The position numbers were made by a program, and so were the translations under genes. The notes beneath the pieces are model-generated. The model did no database searches, was not told where the DNA came from, and saw only the letters and a program-made list of their open reading frames with translations. From contig JAQSXU010000044.1 of NCBI GenBank assembly GCA_029256485.1, positions 1 through 24,769 of the forward strand: a stretch of 24,769 nt of DNA, read 5' to 3'. This DNA is from Clostridiaceae bacterium. Lineage in GTDB: Bacteria; Bacillota_A; Clostridia; Clostridiales; Clostridiaceae. Position 1 is the first letter of the stretch. Every line of letters starts with the position of its first letter. Positions 1-8,193 of the stretch are shown here, piece after piece.

Positions 1-551
1 TTTATTTATTACAGGACTCAGAGTACTTTTTGAATCTATGGAATAAAATTTTTATTCTTATATTTGGCAAAAGCAAAACAGGAGCTAAATTAAAAGAAAT
101 ATTCAATATTATAGATGATACCTTTAGCAATTATATTAAGGGACAGTTGCTGGAGGCCTCTATGGTAGGATTTTTATCTGCAGTTGTACTTTTCTTTATT
201 GGCATAGACTATGCTTTTATAATAGGAATTATTGCAGGTATTTGTAATATGATACCATATATAGGGCCCATGGTTGGAACTGTTCTTGCAGTAATTATGG
301 CACTATTAAGTGGACAACCTATTACAGCAATATGGGCAATTATTGGAATGCTTGCAGTTCAACAGGTGGATAATAATTTATTAGCACCTAAAATTGTTGG
401 TGATAGTGTAGGCTTGCATCCGGTATTTACTATGCTTGCAATTCTTATTGGCGGAAATGTTGGTGGACTTATAGGTATGCTCATTGCTGTTCCCGCTGCT
501 GCATCTGTGAAAATATTACTTAGTAAGTGGTACAATTATCACATGGAATAA
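1..551 (+). CDS. AI-2E family transporter, C-terminal part
   Basis: This is the end of an integral membrane protein of the AI-2E/PerM family, which includes putative autoinducer-2 exporters and other permeases. The reading frame is open to the window edge: codons before the TTG at 30 (YLLQDSEYF) run smoothly into it, so that TTG is internal and the true start lies upstream. The visible part has a charged amphipathic stretch, then several strongly hydrophobic segments. The family-typical IDYAFIIGIIAGICNMIPYIGP loop region and the following VQQVDNNLLAPKIVGDSVGLHP region are both present. It ends with a last membrane helix and a short basic tail. The substrate cannot be told from sequence. The family assignment is secure. 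Confidence 0.88.
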   Translation, partial: YLLQDSEYFLNLWNKIFILIFGKSKTGAKLKEIFNIIDDTFSNYIKGQLLEASMVGFLSAVVLFFIGIDYAFIIGIIAGICNMIPYIGPMVGTVLAVIMALLSGQPITAIWAIIGMLAVQQVDNNLLAPKIVGDSVGLHPVFTMLAILIGGNVGGLIGMLIAVPAAASVKILLSKWYNYHME

Positions 552-673
552 TCCATTAATTAGAAAATAATTACTGGTTACCTTAAAAATATAAATGTAG
601 AATATAAAGGATAATAACCCAATATGTAGAATTATACAATTATATCAAATAATATTTTATGGTGGTAAGGTAA

Positions 674-1648
674 TTGTTTAAAAAGAAGGTTATATCAATT
701 TTATTAAGTACTTCTATGATAATTGGTACTTTAGGTATTTCGCAAAGTACAGTAGGAGCAAATGATGTTAATGGTTGGATACAAAATGGTTCAACTTGGA
801 ACTATTATGTTAATGGAAATTTAAAAAAAGGTTGGCTGCAATACGGAGGAAAATGGTATTACCTAAATGATGCTGGAGTAATGGCTACAGGTTGGAATTT
901 AGTTAATGGTAAATGGTACTTTTTAAATCCTAATGGTGACATGGCAAAAGGTTTGATTTTATATAATGGTAAATGGTATTATTTAAATTCAAGCGGAGAC
1001 ATGACTACAGGTTGGGTTTCAACTGGCGGTAGTTGGCACTATTTTAATCAAAATGGAGACAATGCAATTGGTTGGATTTTATATAATGGTAAATGGTATT
1101 ATTTAAATCCAAGTGGAGTAATGGCTACAGGTTGGGTTTCAACTGGCGGTAAGTGGTACTATTTATATGCTAATGGACAGATGGCAACAAATACTACCAC
1201 ACCAGATTTTTATGTAGTAGGAGCAGATGGTGCTTGGGATGGAAAATCAAAAGTAGTACCTAAACCAGTTTATAATGGAATAGAAATATCGAATAGACTA
1301 TCTGGTTTGGGTTTTGTTAGTGGCTTTTGGCAAACTTGGACTGAAGGTAACGACACACAATATATACAATATAATCTACCATGCCGTGATAATATGTATG
1401 ATTTTGAAGGCCCCTTTGATATGAAATTAAGCTTTACAGTAAATAATCCGGAAATGGACAAAATAAAAACTATACTAAATTGGATAATTCCAACACGGGC
1501 AAATGATTTATATGATATGTTAAATAATCCAACCATAAGAGTTGAAACTTATGAATTAGACGGAAGAACAGTAACATTAGATGTTGGAAAAGCTATTATT
1601 AGTATGACTTTCAGTCCAATTACTTTCAATCCAACTTATGTAAAATAA
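674..1648 (+). CDS. secreted cell-wall-binding repeat protein
   Basis: A predicted exported protein of 324 residues. It starts at a TTG placed about 4 bases after a purine-rich GGTGGTAAGG site. A signal peptide (KKK, then a hydrophobic core, cleavage near VGA-ND at about residue 29) precedes seven tandem ~20-residue repeats at about residues 33-173. Each follows the pattern GW-x4-GKWYYLN-x2-G-x-MAT. Such aromatic repeats are CW-binding (choline-binding-like) modules that anchor proteins to wall polymers; clostridial toxins and wall enzymes carry them. The last ~150 residues form a separate domain that I do not recognise. It shows no obvious hydrolase motif and is rich in aromatic and beta-prone residues. 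The gene is monocistronic with its own terminator. The effector role is unknown. Confidence 0.87.
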   Translation: MFKKKVISILLSTSMIIGTLGISQSTVGANDVNGWIQNGSTWNYYVNGNLKKGWLQYGGKWYYLNDAGVMATGWNLVNGKWYFLNPNGDMAKGLILYNGKWYYLNSSGDMTTGWVSTGGSWHYFNQNGDNAIGWILYNGKWYYLNPSGVMATGWVSTGGKWYYLYANGQMATNTTTPDFYVVGADGAWDGKSKVVPKPVYNGIEISNRLSGLGFVSGFWQTWTEGNDTQYIQYNLPCRDNMYDFEGPFDMKLSFTVNNPEMDKIKTILNWIIPTRANDLYDMLNNPTIRVETYELDGRTVTLDVGKAIISMTFSPITFNPTYVK

Positions 1649-1660
1649 AATATTCATGGA

Positions 1661-1698
1661 AATAATGTGCAAACTTAAAAATTGGCACATTATTTTTT
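1661..1698 (+). terminator. Rho-independent terminator after the CW-repeat gene
   Basis: A 10-bp perfect stem (AATAATGTGC / GCACATTATT) with a 14-base loop is followed directly by a run of T. It lies 13 bases after the stop of the wall-binding protein gene and isolates that gene from the TetR operon. Confidence 0.85.
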
Positions 1699-1725
1699 AT
1701 GTTTTATTTATTTTTATCAACCCCA

Positions 1726-1754
1726 TTGACATTGTGACCCTCCAGTCATATACT
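1726..1754 (+). promoter_or_regulatory. sigma-A promoter of the tetR-ABC operon
   Basis: A consensus -35 TTGACA (1726-1731) is separated by exactly 17 bases from TATACT (1749-1754), a near-consensus -10. It is 60 bases upstream of the TetR-family start codon. Transcription would begin near 1761. The inverted repeats listed separately cover the spacer, the -10 and the start site. Confidence 0.8.
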
Positions 1755-1787
1755 ATGACTATAAAGTCACATGACTTACGGGTCACA
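1733..1787. promoter_or_regulatory. nested inverted repeats, probable TetR operator
   Basis: Three dyads lie one after another in or around the promoter. The outer arms are TGTGACCC (1733-1740) and GGGTCACA (1780-1787). Inside are AGTCATA-TAC-TATGACT (1744-1760), which overlaps the -10, and AAGTCA-CA-TGACTT (1764-1777), which overlaps the transcript start. The half-site TGAC/GTCA recurs six times. The position fits self-repression by the TetR-family protein encoded 27 bases downstream. The binding protein is inferred; the repeats are seen directly. Confidence 0.7.
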
Positions 1788-1813
1788 TACTATTACAGGG
1801 GAAGGTAAATAAA

Positions 1814-2458
1814 ATGCCAAAGAAAACATTTATAAATCTTAGTGAAGAAAAACAAGAAAATATTATGAGAGCTGCAATAAGCAAATTTTCCAAGCTTGGC
1901 TATGAGAAAAGCAATATTGGAGATATTTCAAAAACTGCTGGAGTTGCAAAAGGAAGTATGTATCAGTATTTTGATAACAAAAAAGAGCTTTTTCTTTATT
2001 CAATACAGTGGTCCATAGACCTTCTTATGAAAAAATACAATAAATACATTACTACACCTATTGATAACACTAATATATTTGATTATCTCTATGAGAGCTC
2101 AAGGGAAATTATTGTTCAAATGAGAGAAGAAAGAGAAGCAGTTATTTTCATTCAGGAGGTGTTCTTAGGAAGATATAAAAATGTAATGGATGAATCCATG
2201 GATTATATTTTAAAAGCTTCTGACAAATATGTGCTTGATTTTATACGCCAGGGTAAGAAAAATGGTTACATAAGAGAAGACATAGATGATAAGCTGCTTT
2301 GTCTTTATGTTACAGGAGTATCCTTTAAATTTAAGGAATATATTATGAATAGAGCAAAAAGCATGGGTCAGGAAATAATAGATGAACCCTTTGATGAATA
2401 TGAAAATGAAATTAAAGCCATGATTGAATTAATGAAAAATGGGATGGGGAGGAATTAA
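1814..2458 (+). CDS. TetR/AcrR family transcriptional regulator
   Basis: A DNA-binding repressor of 214 residues, typical for the family. An N-terminal helix-turn-helix (about residues 10-57) reads AAISKFSKLGYEKSNIGDIS, followed by the recognition helix region VAKGSMYQYFDNKKELF. The C-terminal two thirds is helical and variable, the usual ligand-binding and dimer domain. The ATG start has a GGGGAAGG ribosome site 8 bases upstream. It is the first gene of a tight three-gene operon with an ABC ATPase and an FtsX-type permease, and it most likely represses that operon until an export substrate or stress ligand binds. The ligand is unknown. Confidence 0.9.
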   Translation: MPKKTFINLSEEKQENIMRAAISKFSKLGYEKSNIGDISKTAGVAKGSMYQYFDNKKELFLYSIQWSIDLLMKKYNKYITTPIDNTNIFDYLYESSREIIVQMREEREAVIFIQEVFLGRYKNVMDESMDYILKASDKYVLDFIRQGKKNGYIREDIDDKLLCLYVTGVSFKFKEYIMNRAKSMGQEIIDEPFDEYENEIKAMIELMKNGMGRN

Positions 2459-2461
2459 AAA

Positions 2462-3160
2462 ATGTTTTTAAATGTAGAAGATTTGAAGAAAAGTTACACT
2501 ACAGGTGATGTGACTACAACTGTTTTAAAAGGAGCGGGAATCAATTTGGAGAAAGGAGAAATTGGAGTCATACTTGGACCATCCGGATCTGGTAAATCAA
2601 CTCTTCTAAATATTATTGGAGGAATTGACAGATGTGATTCCGGTTCAGTTTTTGTTGACAATATAGATGTTACCAAATTAAATGATGACAAGCTAACAGA
2701 CTATAGAAGGGATAACATAGGCTTCATTTTTCAATTTTACAACTTAATACCTAATCTTACTGTAGGTGAAAATATTGAGGTGGTTTCAAACATAAGCCAG
2801 AATCCTCTGAATACAGATGAAGTTTTAAAGGCTGTGGGAATGCATGATAAGAAAGACAGATTTCCAAGAGAATTAAGCGGAGGAGAGCAGCAGAGGGTTT
2901 CAATTGCAAGAGCAATAGTTAAGAACCCAAAGCTTTTATTATGTGATGAACCCACTGGAGCCCTTGACTTTTCAACTTCCAGAGAAATATTAAAGCTTAT
3001 ACAGAAGATAAACAAGGATTTTGGAACAACTATACTTATGATAACTCATAATACTGCAATCAGTGCTATGGCCAATAAAGTATACAAGGTTAAAAGCGGC
3101 GAAATTGAAGAAAAAATTGTTAATAGCACAATTATATCTGCAGAAAGGATTGAGTGGTAA
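2462..3160 (+). CDS. ABC transporter ATP-binding protein (MacB/LolD type)
   Basis: The cytoplasmic ATPase subunit of an ABC system. All nucleotide-binding motifs are intact in 232 residues: Walker A GPSGSGKST, Q-loop FQFYNLIPNLTVGEN, signature LSGGEQQRVSIARA, Walker B LLLCDEPTGALD, and H-loop ITHN. The motif spacing and the phrase FQFYNL are typical of the MacB/LolD/FtsE-like group that pairs with FtsX-domain permeases. The ATG lies 3 bases after the TetR stop with GGAGG in front. The stop overlaps the permease start (TAATG), so the two subunits are probably translationally coupled. Candidate roles are export of a peptide or drug, or mechanotransmission; the sequence does not decide. Confidence 0.92.
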   Translation: MFLNVEDLKKSYTTGDVTTTVLKGAGINLEKGEIGVILGPSGSGKSTLLNIIGGIDRCDSGSVFVDNIDVTKLNDDKLTDYRRDNIGFIFQFYNLIPNLTVGENIEVVSNISQNPLNTDEVLKAVGMHDKKDRFPRELSGGEQQRVSIARAIVKNPKLLLCDEPTGALDFSTSREILKLIQKINKDFGTTILMITHNTAISAMANKVYKVKSGEIEEKIVNSTIISAERIEW

Positions 3161-5403
3161 TGATTATAAATAGGAAAATAAAGAGAACTATGATGGAAAG
3201 CAAATCTCAATATGTTGGTTCTTTAGTGCTCATTATTTTAAGCTGTGTTCTTTTTACTTTATTTAATTTACTATCAATCAATTTATCAGGGCTAACAACT
3301 TCCTTTGAAAAAAATTATAATCAGGAAGATGCAAGCTTTATAACTGATAAAAAAATCAATAATATAGATGCTTTGGAATCAAAATTTAATGTGAGCATAG
3401 AGGAAACTAAATCCGTGGATTACCAGTTTTCCAAAGATAAAACATTAAGGATATTCAGAGAAAACTTCAAAATTAATTTACCAGCAGTAATTGAAGGAAA
3501 GTCAGTAAGTAAAAATAATATCTTAATTGATCCAGCCTATGCTAAGGCTAATAAATTGAGTATTGGAGACAGTATAAATATATATAATACCAAATTCAAC
3601 ATATGCGGCTTTGTATCGCTTCCTAACTATATATACCCTCTTAGATCAGAATCAGATATAATGACTGATCCAAGCAGTTTCGGCATTGCTGTACTCAGCA
3701 AAGATGACTTTAACAGTCTTAGTAGAGGCAATAGCTCTTATGCCGTAAGATTTAATGGGGATAAAAGTAATTTAGAGGATAGAATGTGGCAGCTTAAGGA
3801 TTATCTGAAAAGCCAAAACATTATTGTTCTTAACTGGCTCAATATAACAGATAATACAAGGGTAAACTATGTAACGGCAAAGCTTAAAGGCATTGGCAGC
3901 ATGAGTTCATCTGTTCCTGTGCTAATATTGATTCTTACCTGCATATTAACAGGTATAGTTATGTGGAGAATGCTGAAGAGGGAATCTGTTATTATAGGAA
4001 CTCTTTATGCATTGGGTTATAAGAAAAGAGATATATTGAAGCACTATCTAAGATATTCATTGTTTATATCACTTTTAGGAGGAATAATTGGAACTACCTT
4101 AGGAATTATCACTTTAAAACCTATGATTGATTTTATGATTTCTTATTTTAATATGCCTGTTAGTTCCATTAACTACAGCTTCAGTTATATTTCAGTAAGT
4201 ATTCTGCTTCCAGTAGTATTTTTGATAGTGTGCAGTTACTTTTTAATAAATAAATCACTTAAGAGTTCTCCAGTGGAACTTATGAGAGGCGGAAAAAAGA
4301 CTGACAAGGTGACCTTCATCGAAAGACATGTAAAGCTTCATAAATTAAGCTTTAATACTAAATTTAAAGTTAGAGAACAGCTTAGAAGTATTACAAGAAG
4401 TATATTCCTTCTGCTGGGTGTAATTATTGCAACTATGCTTCTTCTAATGGGCTTCACTGAAAAGAATTCATTGGACTATTTAATGAAGGATTCCTTCAAC
4501 GAATCATTTAAATACAATTATACTTATGTATTTAATTCTATTCAACAGGTTAAACCTGATAAGGGTGAAGCTTTTTCAGAAATACCGTCTTCTGCAAAAG
4601 GAAACAGTAAATTGGCCTTTACAGTATATGGCGTAAGTGAAAATTCTCAGTTTATTTCCTTTAAGGATAAATCAGGAAACGTATTAAAATCAGATAAAGT
4701 TATTGTAACCAGACCTCTGGCTGACAAGCTTAATTTAAAACCTAATGATACAGTTACAGTGGTGAGCAAGCTGGATTCTAAAGAATATAGTATAAAGGTA
4801 GACAGCATAGCTGAAACCTATATAGGGCAATATATTTATGTGCCTCTTGATAAACTGAATTCTACCCTTAACTTCCCGGCTGGCAGCTATATGGGCCTTT
4901 GGAGCAATGAAAAGCTGGATATTCCTGAAGACAAGTTATTGACAGTGGTAACCGTTGATGATATGAAAAAAGCCCTTGATACAATGACTGCGCCTCTTCA
5001 GTCCTTTATAGGCGCTATATCATTTATGTCCTTCTTAATTGGACTAATTGTAATATATGTGGTAACATCCCTGACTATAGAGGAAAACAGGGAAAATATT
5101 TCACTGATGAAGGTGCTTGGTTACAGAAAAAAGGAAATTTACTCTCTTGTTTTAAACAGCTCCACCTTTATAGTAGTACTCGGCTATATTTTAGGAGTGC
5201 CTCTTCTGCTTGTCTCATTAGAAGCACTATTTAAATCAATAACAAAGGATATGACTTTATCTATGCCTATTAAAATAAACTATGCATATACTTTACTCGG
5301 ATTTGTGGTAATATACCTGACCTATGAGTTGTCCAAATTATTGAGCAGAAGGAAAATCAATAGAGTATCCATGGTGGAAGCTTTAAAATCTGGTCAGGAA
5401 TAA
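3160..5403 (+). CDS. ABC transporter permease, FtsX-type
   Basis: The membrane subunit partnered with the preceding ATPase, about 747 residues. Hydrophobic segments are seen near residues 20-42, 248-268, 297-318, 345-363, 413-431, 616-638, 667-687 and 709-728. Together they form two FtsX-like three-helix blocks plus extra helices. A large extracytoplasmic domain (about 43-247) and a second one (about 435-610) separate them. Cytoplasmic motifs LGYKKRDILKHY and LGYRKKEIYSL are the coupling elements of the two halves. I chose the ATG overlapping the upstream stop; a GTG six bases earlier is also in frame. The substrate is unknown. The operon context suggests inducible export or envelope-stress defence. 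Confidence 0.88.
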   Translation: MIINRKIKRTMMESKSQYVGSLVLIILSCVLFTLFNLLSINLSGLTTSFEKNYNQEDASFITDKKINNIDALESKFNVSIEETKSVDYQFSKDKTLRIFRENFKINLPAVIEGKSVSKNNILIDPAYAKANKLSIGDSINIYNTKFNICGFVSLPNYIYPLRSESDIMTDPSSFGIAVLSKDDFNSLSRGNSSYAVRFNGDKSNLEDRMWQLKDYLKSQNIIVLNWLNITDNTRVNYVTAKLKGIGSMSSSVPVLILILTCILTGIVMWRMLKRESVIIGTLYALGYKKRDILKHYLRYSLFISLLGGIIGTTLGIITLKPMIDFMISYFNMPVSSINYSFSYISVSILLPVVFLIVCSYFLINKSLKSSPVELMRGGKKTDKVTFIERHVKLHKLSFNTKFKVREQLRSITRSIFLLLGVIIATMLLLMGFTEKNSLDYLMKDSFNESFKYNYTYVFNSIQQVKPDKGEAFSEIPSSAKGNSKLAFTVYGVSENSQFISFKDKSGNVLKSDKVIVTRPLADKLNLKPNDTVTVVSKLDSKEYSIKVDSIAETYIGQYIYVPLDKLNSTLNFPAGSYMGLWSNEKLDIPEDKLLTVVTVDDMKKALDTMTAPLQSFIGAISFMSFLIGLIVIYVVTSLTIEENRENISLMKVLGYRKKEIYSLVLNSSTFIVVLGYILGVPLLLVSLEALFKSITKDMTLSMPIKINYAYTLLGFVVIYLTYELSKLLSRRKINRVSMVEALKSGQE

Positions 5404-5445
5404 GATTAGCTTCAAGCCTCTCAACACACCTCTATATTCTATAAT

Positions 5446-5482
5446 TTAAGCCAATCTATTTTAAAATTATAGGTTGGCTTAA
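5446..5482 (+). terminator. hairpin between convergent permease and PTS genes
   Basis: A 12-bp stem (TTAAGCCAATCT / AGGTTGGCTTAA, one G-T pair) with a 13-base loop lies 43 bases after the permease stop. The T-run after it is poor, so it is a moderate terminator call. The rest of the 203-base gap between the convergent genes (5404-5606) shows no other clear signal. No strong terminator is visible for the minus-strand PTS operon. Confidence 0.5.
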
Positions 5483-5606
5483 TTATATACGATAAGTAAT
5501 ATTTTCTATCTAATTGATTTAATTTACTAGAAAAAGCTACATTCTCTGCAATTTGTTACAGTACCTTGATTTTTAACCATATAATCAAAAGGTTATATTT
5601 TTATTA

Positions 5607-7226
5607 TTAAAGTCCTAAAAATCCGAAGGCATATCCAACTATTCCCAAAAGCATTAACCCAATCATGCATATCATGGGAGATACTTTTTTCTTTAATAAC
5701 CAATATATTAAAAAAGTTAATATGAAGGGTAGTAAATTGGGCATTATTGTGTCCAATTGCTGTTGAGCCGTAACGGTTATTACACCACTACTACCTTTCA
5801 CTGAGTATAATACAAAAGGTACTTTAATAATTGTCCATTTGGCAACTAATCCACCAATTATAGTATAAGTTAATACAGCCATAGAATTTTTTAATTTAGG
5901 TAGAGCACTCTTTAGCTGCGTAACAATATTTGTACCTTCCCTATATGCAATCATCAAAACGTTATACCTCATAAATAGTCTTACTGTATTCATTACTACG
6001 AAGAAAAATATAGGTCCTAATATATTCCCATTATAAGCAATACCTGCCCCTATTGCTGCAGTAACTGGTCTGATTATTCCCCATATGATTGGATCACCTA
6101 TACCTGCCATAGGTCCCATTAAAGCTAATTTTAGTTGTGCTATACTAGATGTGCTAAACTCTTGTTCATTAATCATGGTTTCTTCAACAGCTATATCTGC
6201 TCCCATTATTGCAGATGAGAAAAATGGCTGAGTATTAAAATATTCTAAATGAGACTTTACAGCTGATTGAAGTTCTTCTTTTGTGTTATATAGCTTTTTA
6301 AGAATAGGCATAATACAGTAGCAGTAACATAAATTTTGAAGTCTTTCATAATTCCAGGAAAGCTGAAATACTTGGCTTCTCCAAAATACCTTCATTAAAT
6401 CATTTTTGGTTATTTCAACTTTTACATTTTCCAATTTTTTCTCTAAATTTGCTTCACTTTTATCCGCTCTTCTATTTCTATTAGTATCCTTATCTATCAT
6501 TTTTAAAATTTCATAATATATTATTGCTAAACTCAGACCTAGTAATGTGAGCCCTATCAATGTTATATTTGAAAAGGTCATCACCAAAAACCCAATAAAA
6601 AAAAATGGCAGCATTTCTTTTAAATTAAGCAGTCTAAGAATCATTGCATACCCTACAACAACAAGAAAACCTGAAGAAATTTGTAGTCCTACTGTAATAG
6701 TTTTAGGTATTAAATTTAAAAAATTATGTATAAAAGTAACATTTGCAAAATAGGCTACTATTAAAGAGGGTACAGCTATTCTTATTATGCTTGGAATTGC
6801 AGTTAGAAAATGAGCTGTTGTAACCTTCCACAATTGGCCTTTTTCAACTCCATTTTCAGCCCAATGCATTATTGCCACATCTATAATTCCCTTTTGAACT
6901 ATGAATAAAAGTTGTCCTACTACACTTATAGGCACTGCTATTCCTATTGCTACTCCTATCTGCTGCCTGCCAAGTATTACCAAAATAGCAGCAATTATTG
7001 ATGATAAAGTTGCATCTAATGGTGTGGCAACGCCTATTGACATCCATCCAAGAGCAATTAGCTCCATCTGAGAACCAACTATTATTCCATGTTTTAAATC
7101 TCCAAGTGCTAATCCAATTAGAGTAGCCGCAATTATAGGCCTGTGGGTTTGAAATTCTTCTGTGGAAGACCCGATTCCAGATATAGAAGCGAATACAAAT
7201 AAAAGTATGGCTTGCATTATTGACAT
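5607..7226 (-). CDS. PTS mannose-family EIIC-EIID fusion protein
   Basis: A sugar-transport membrane component of 539 residues that joins in one chain two subunits normally encoded separately. Residues about 1-250 are a mannose/sorbose-family EIIC: multiple helices, the GLALGDLKHGIIVGSQMELIALG region, and later LKEMLPFFFIGFL. A charged linker of about 35 residues (KDTNRNRRADKSEANLEKK) follows. Residues about 285-539 are an EIID, recognised by SQVFQLSWNYERLQNL, ALMGPMAGIGDPIIWGIIRP and the terminal NLLPFILTFLIYWLLKKK. The ATG at 7226 is chosen because GGGGGAG lies 6 bases before it; a TTG eight codons upstream has no site. It is the last gene of the operon, 17 bases after its EIIB. The substrate is probably an amino sugar or related hexose, from the neighbouring AgaS-like gene. 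Confidence 0.87.
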   Translation of the reverse strand: MSIMQAILLFVFASISGIGSSTEEFQTHRPIIAATLIGLALGDLKHGIIVGSQMELIALGWMSIGVATPLDATLSSIIAAILVILGRQQIGVAIGIAVPISVVGQLLFIVQKGIIDVAIMHWAENGVEKGQLWKVTTAHFLTAIPSIIRIAVPSLIVAYFANVTFIHNFLNLIPKTITVGLQISSGFLVVVGYAMILRLLNLKEMLPFFFIGFLVMTFSNITLIGLTLLGLSLAIIYYEILKMIDKDTNRNRRADKSEANLEKKLENVKVEITKNDLMKVFWRSQVFQLSWNYERLQNLCYCYCIMPILKKLYNTKEELQSAVKSHLEYFNTQPFFSSAIMGADIAVEETMINEQEFSTSSIAQLKLALMGPMAGIGDPIIWGIIRPVTAAIGAGIAYNGNILGPIFFFVVMNTVRLFMRYNVLMIAYREGTNIVTQLKSALPKLKNSMAVLTYTIIGGLVAKWTIIKVPFVLYSVKGSSGVITVTAQQQLDTIMPNLLPFILTFLIYWLLKKKVSPMICMIGLMLLGIVGYAFGFLGL

Positions 7227-7243
7227 ATTGTTCTCCCCCAACA

Positions 7244-7711
7244 CTAGCAATATTTTAAAAAATCTATTCTTTTATCCGTGGGCAAAATTCTTATTTCCAA
7301 TTCAATGTTATAACTTGCTATTTTTTTCAAAGCCTTAAGTTCAACTTCATCAACATACAATGTAGTACTAATCCTCTTCTTGTCTTTTTTGTAAGACATT
7401 CCCCCTATATTTATACTTTTTACCTTTCCTCCATTTTCAATGAATTCTAAAATCTCAAATGGATTTCCAAAAACAATGATTACATTCTCATATTTGCATT
7501 CTTCTTCATACATTTCTAGGGCCTTTGAAACATTACAAAATATGATACTTATATTTTCTGGAGCAGACATTTTTATAAACGTTTTTCTTATTTCATTATT
7601 ATTTATTTCTTCATTTACAACTAATATTTCTGTAATATCTTCATAGGTACACCAATTGTTGAACAACTGCCCATGAACTAATCTATCGTCAAGTCTTACT
7701 ATTTTGAGCAA
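7244..7711 (-). CDS. PTS mannose/sorbose-family EIIB
   Basis: A cytoplasmic phosphotransfer subunit of 155 residues. The hallmark DDRLVHGQ motif near the N-terminus contains the phosphorylatable His (His13 here), which takes phosphate from EIIA and passes it to the incoming sugar. The INIGGMSY segment and the YVDEVELKALKKI region are typical of the family. Translation starts at a TTG preceded by a perfect AAGGAGG at correct spacing. The gene follows the second EIIA by 20 bases and precedes the fused EIIC-EIID. It is clearly diverged from the other EIIB of this locus (11500-11970), so this is a separate PTS and not a recent duplicate. Confidence 0.9.
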   Translation of the reverse strand: MLKIVRLDDRLVHGQLFNNWCTYEDITEILVVNEEINNNEIRKTFIKMSAPENISIIFCNVSKALEMYEEECKYENVIIVFGNPFEILEFIENGGKVKSINIGGMSYKKDKKRISTTLYVDEVELKALKKIASYNIELEIRILPTDKRIDFLKYC

Positions 7712-7731
7712 TGTAATCCTCCTTCCATGGA

Positions 7732-8151
7732 TTATGCTTTGTTTTCTTTGGTTCTATTCAAAGTTTTGTATTTTTCTCTAACATTTACTATTCCATTTTT
7801 TGCCGAGTCCTCAGCAATTTGTGAAACTCTTTTAAGTCCTTCATTTCTATGCGGAAGTATTTCTAAAAGCATTGGCATATTTATGCCAGTAATAACATTT
7901 ATATTTGGATCCTTGATCCAAAGGCTACTTGCATTATACGGAGTACCCCCAAGTAAATCCACTAATATTAAGACTTCATCTACATTCAGTTCTTTAATTT
8001 CATGTTCAATCTTACCATTTAAACTTTCTACACTTTCTGTTTTGTCAAGACAAATAGCTTTAATTTTATCCACTTTACCGTATATCATCTCAATAGAATT
8101 TATCAGCTCTTTTGCATAAACACCATGAGAGATTGCTACTATTCCAACCAT
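7732..8151 (-). CDS. PTS mannose-family EIIA
   Basis: A 139-residue EIIA-man domain protein that accepts phosphate from HPr. The active-site His9 lies in AISHGVYAKEL. The second family motif, VLILVDLLGGTPYNAS, and the GINMPMLLEIL segment are intact. There is no fused EIIB domain, unlike E. coli ManX. The ATG has GAGGTG 7 bases upstream. It sits 42 bases after the AgaS-like gene and is cotranscribed with the EIIB and EIIC-EIID genes that follow. With them it forms a complete second permease. Confidence 0.9.
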   Translation of the reverse strand: MVGIVAISHGVYAKELINSIEMIYGKVDKIKAICLDKTESVESLNGKIEHEIKELNVDEVLILVDLLGGTPYNASSLWIKDPNINVITGINMPMLLEILPHRNEGLKRVSQIAEDSAKNGIVNVREKYKTLNRTKENKA

Positions 8152-8193
8152 ACAAATACACCTCTGGATTATTATTTAATTTAGTATGAAATA

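Noticed and set aside
552..673. A promoter or small RNA in the gap before the wall-binding protein gene.
   Set aside because: The sequence is very AT-rich and offers many weak -10-like matches, none with a convincing -35; nothing specific can be supported.
780..1190. Direct repeats at about 60-base spacing, CRISPR-like at first sight.
   Set aside because: They are in frame, diverge mostly at third codon positions and encode the 20-residue wall-binding repeats.
7727..8119. A 130-codon open frame on the plus strand.
   Set aside because: It is antisense to the EIIA gene, which has an active-site His motif, a ribosome site and operon context; the antisense frame has none of these.
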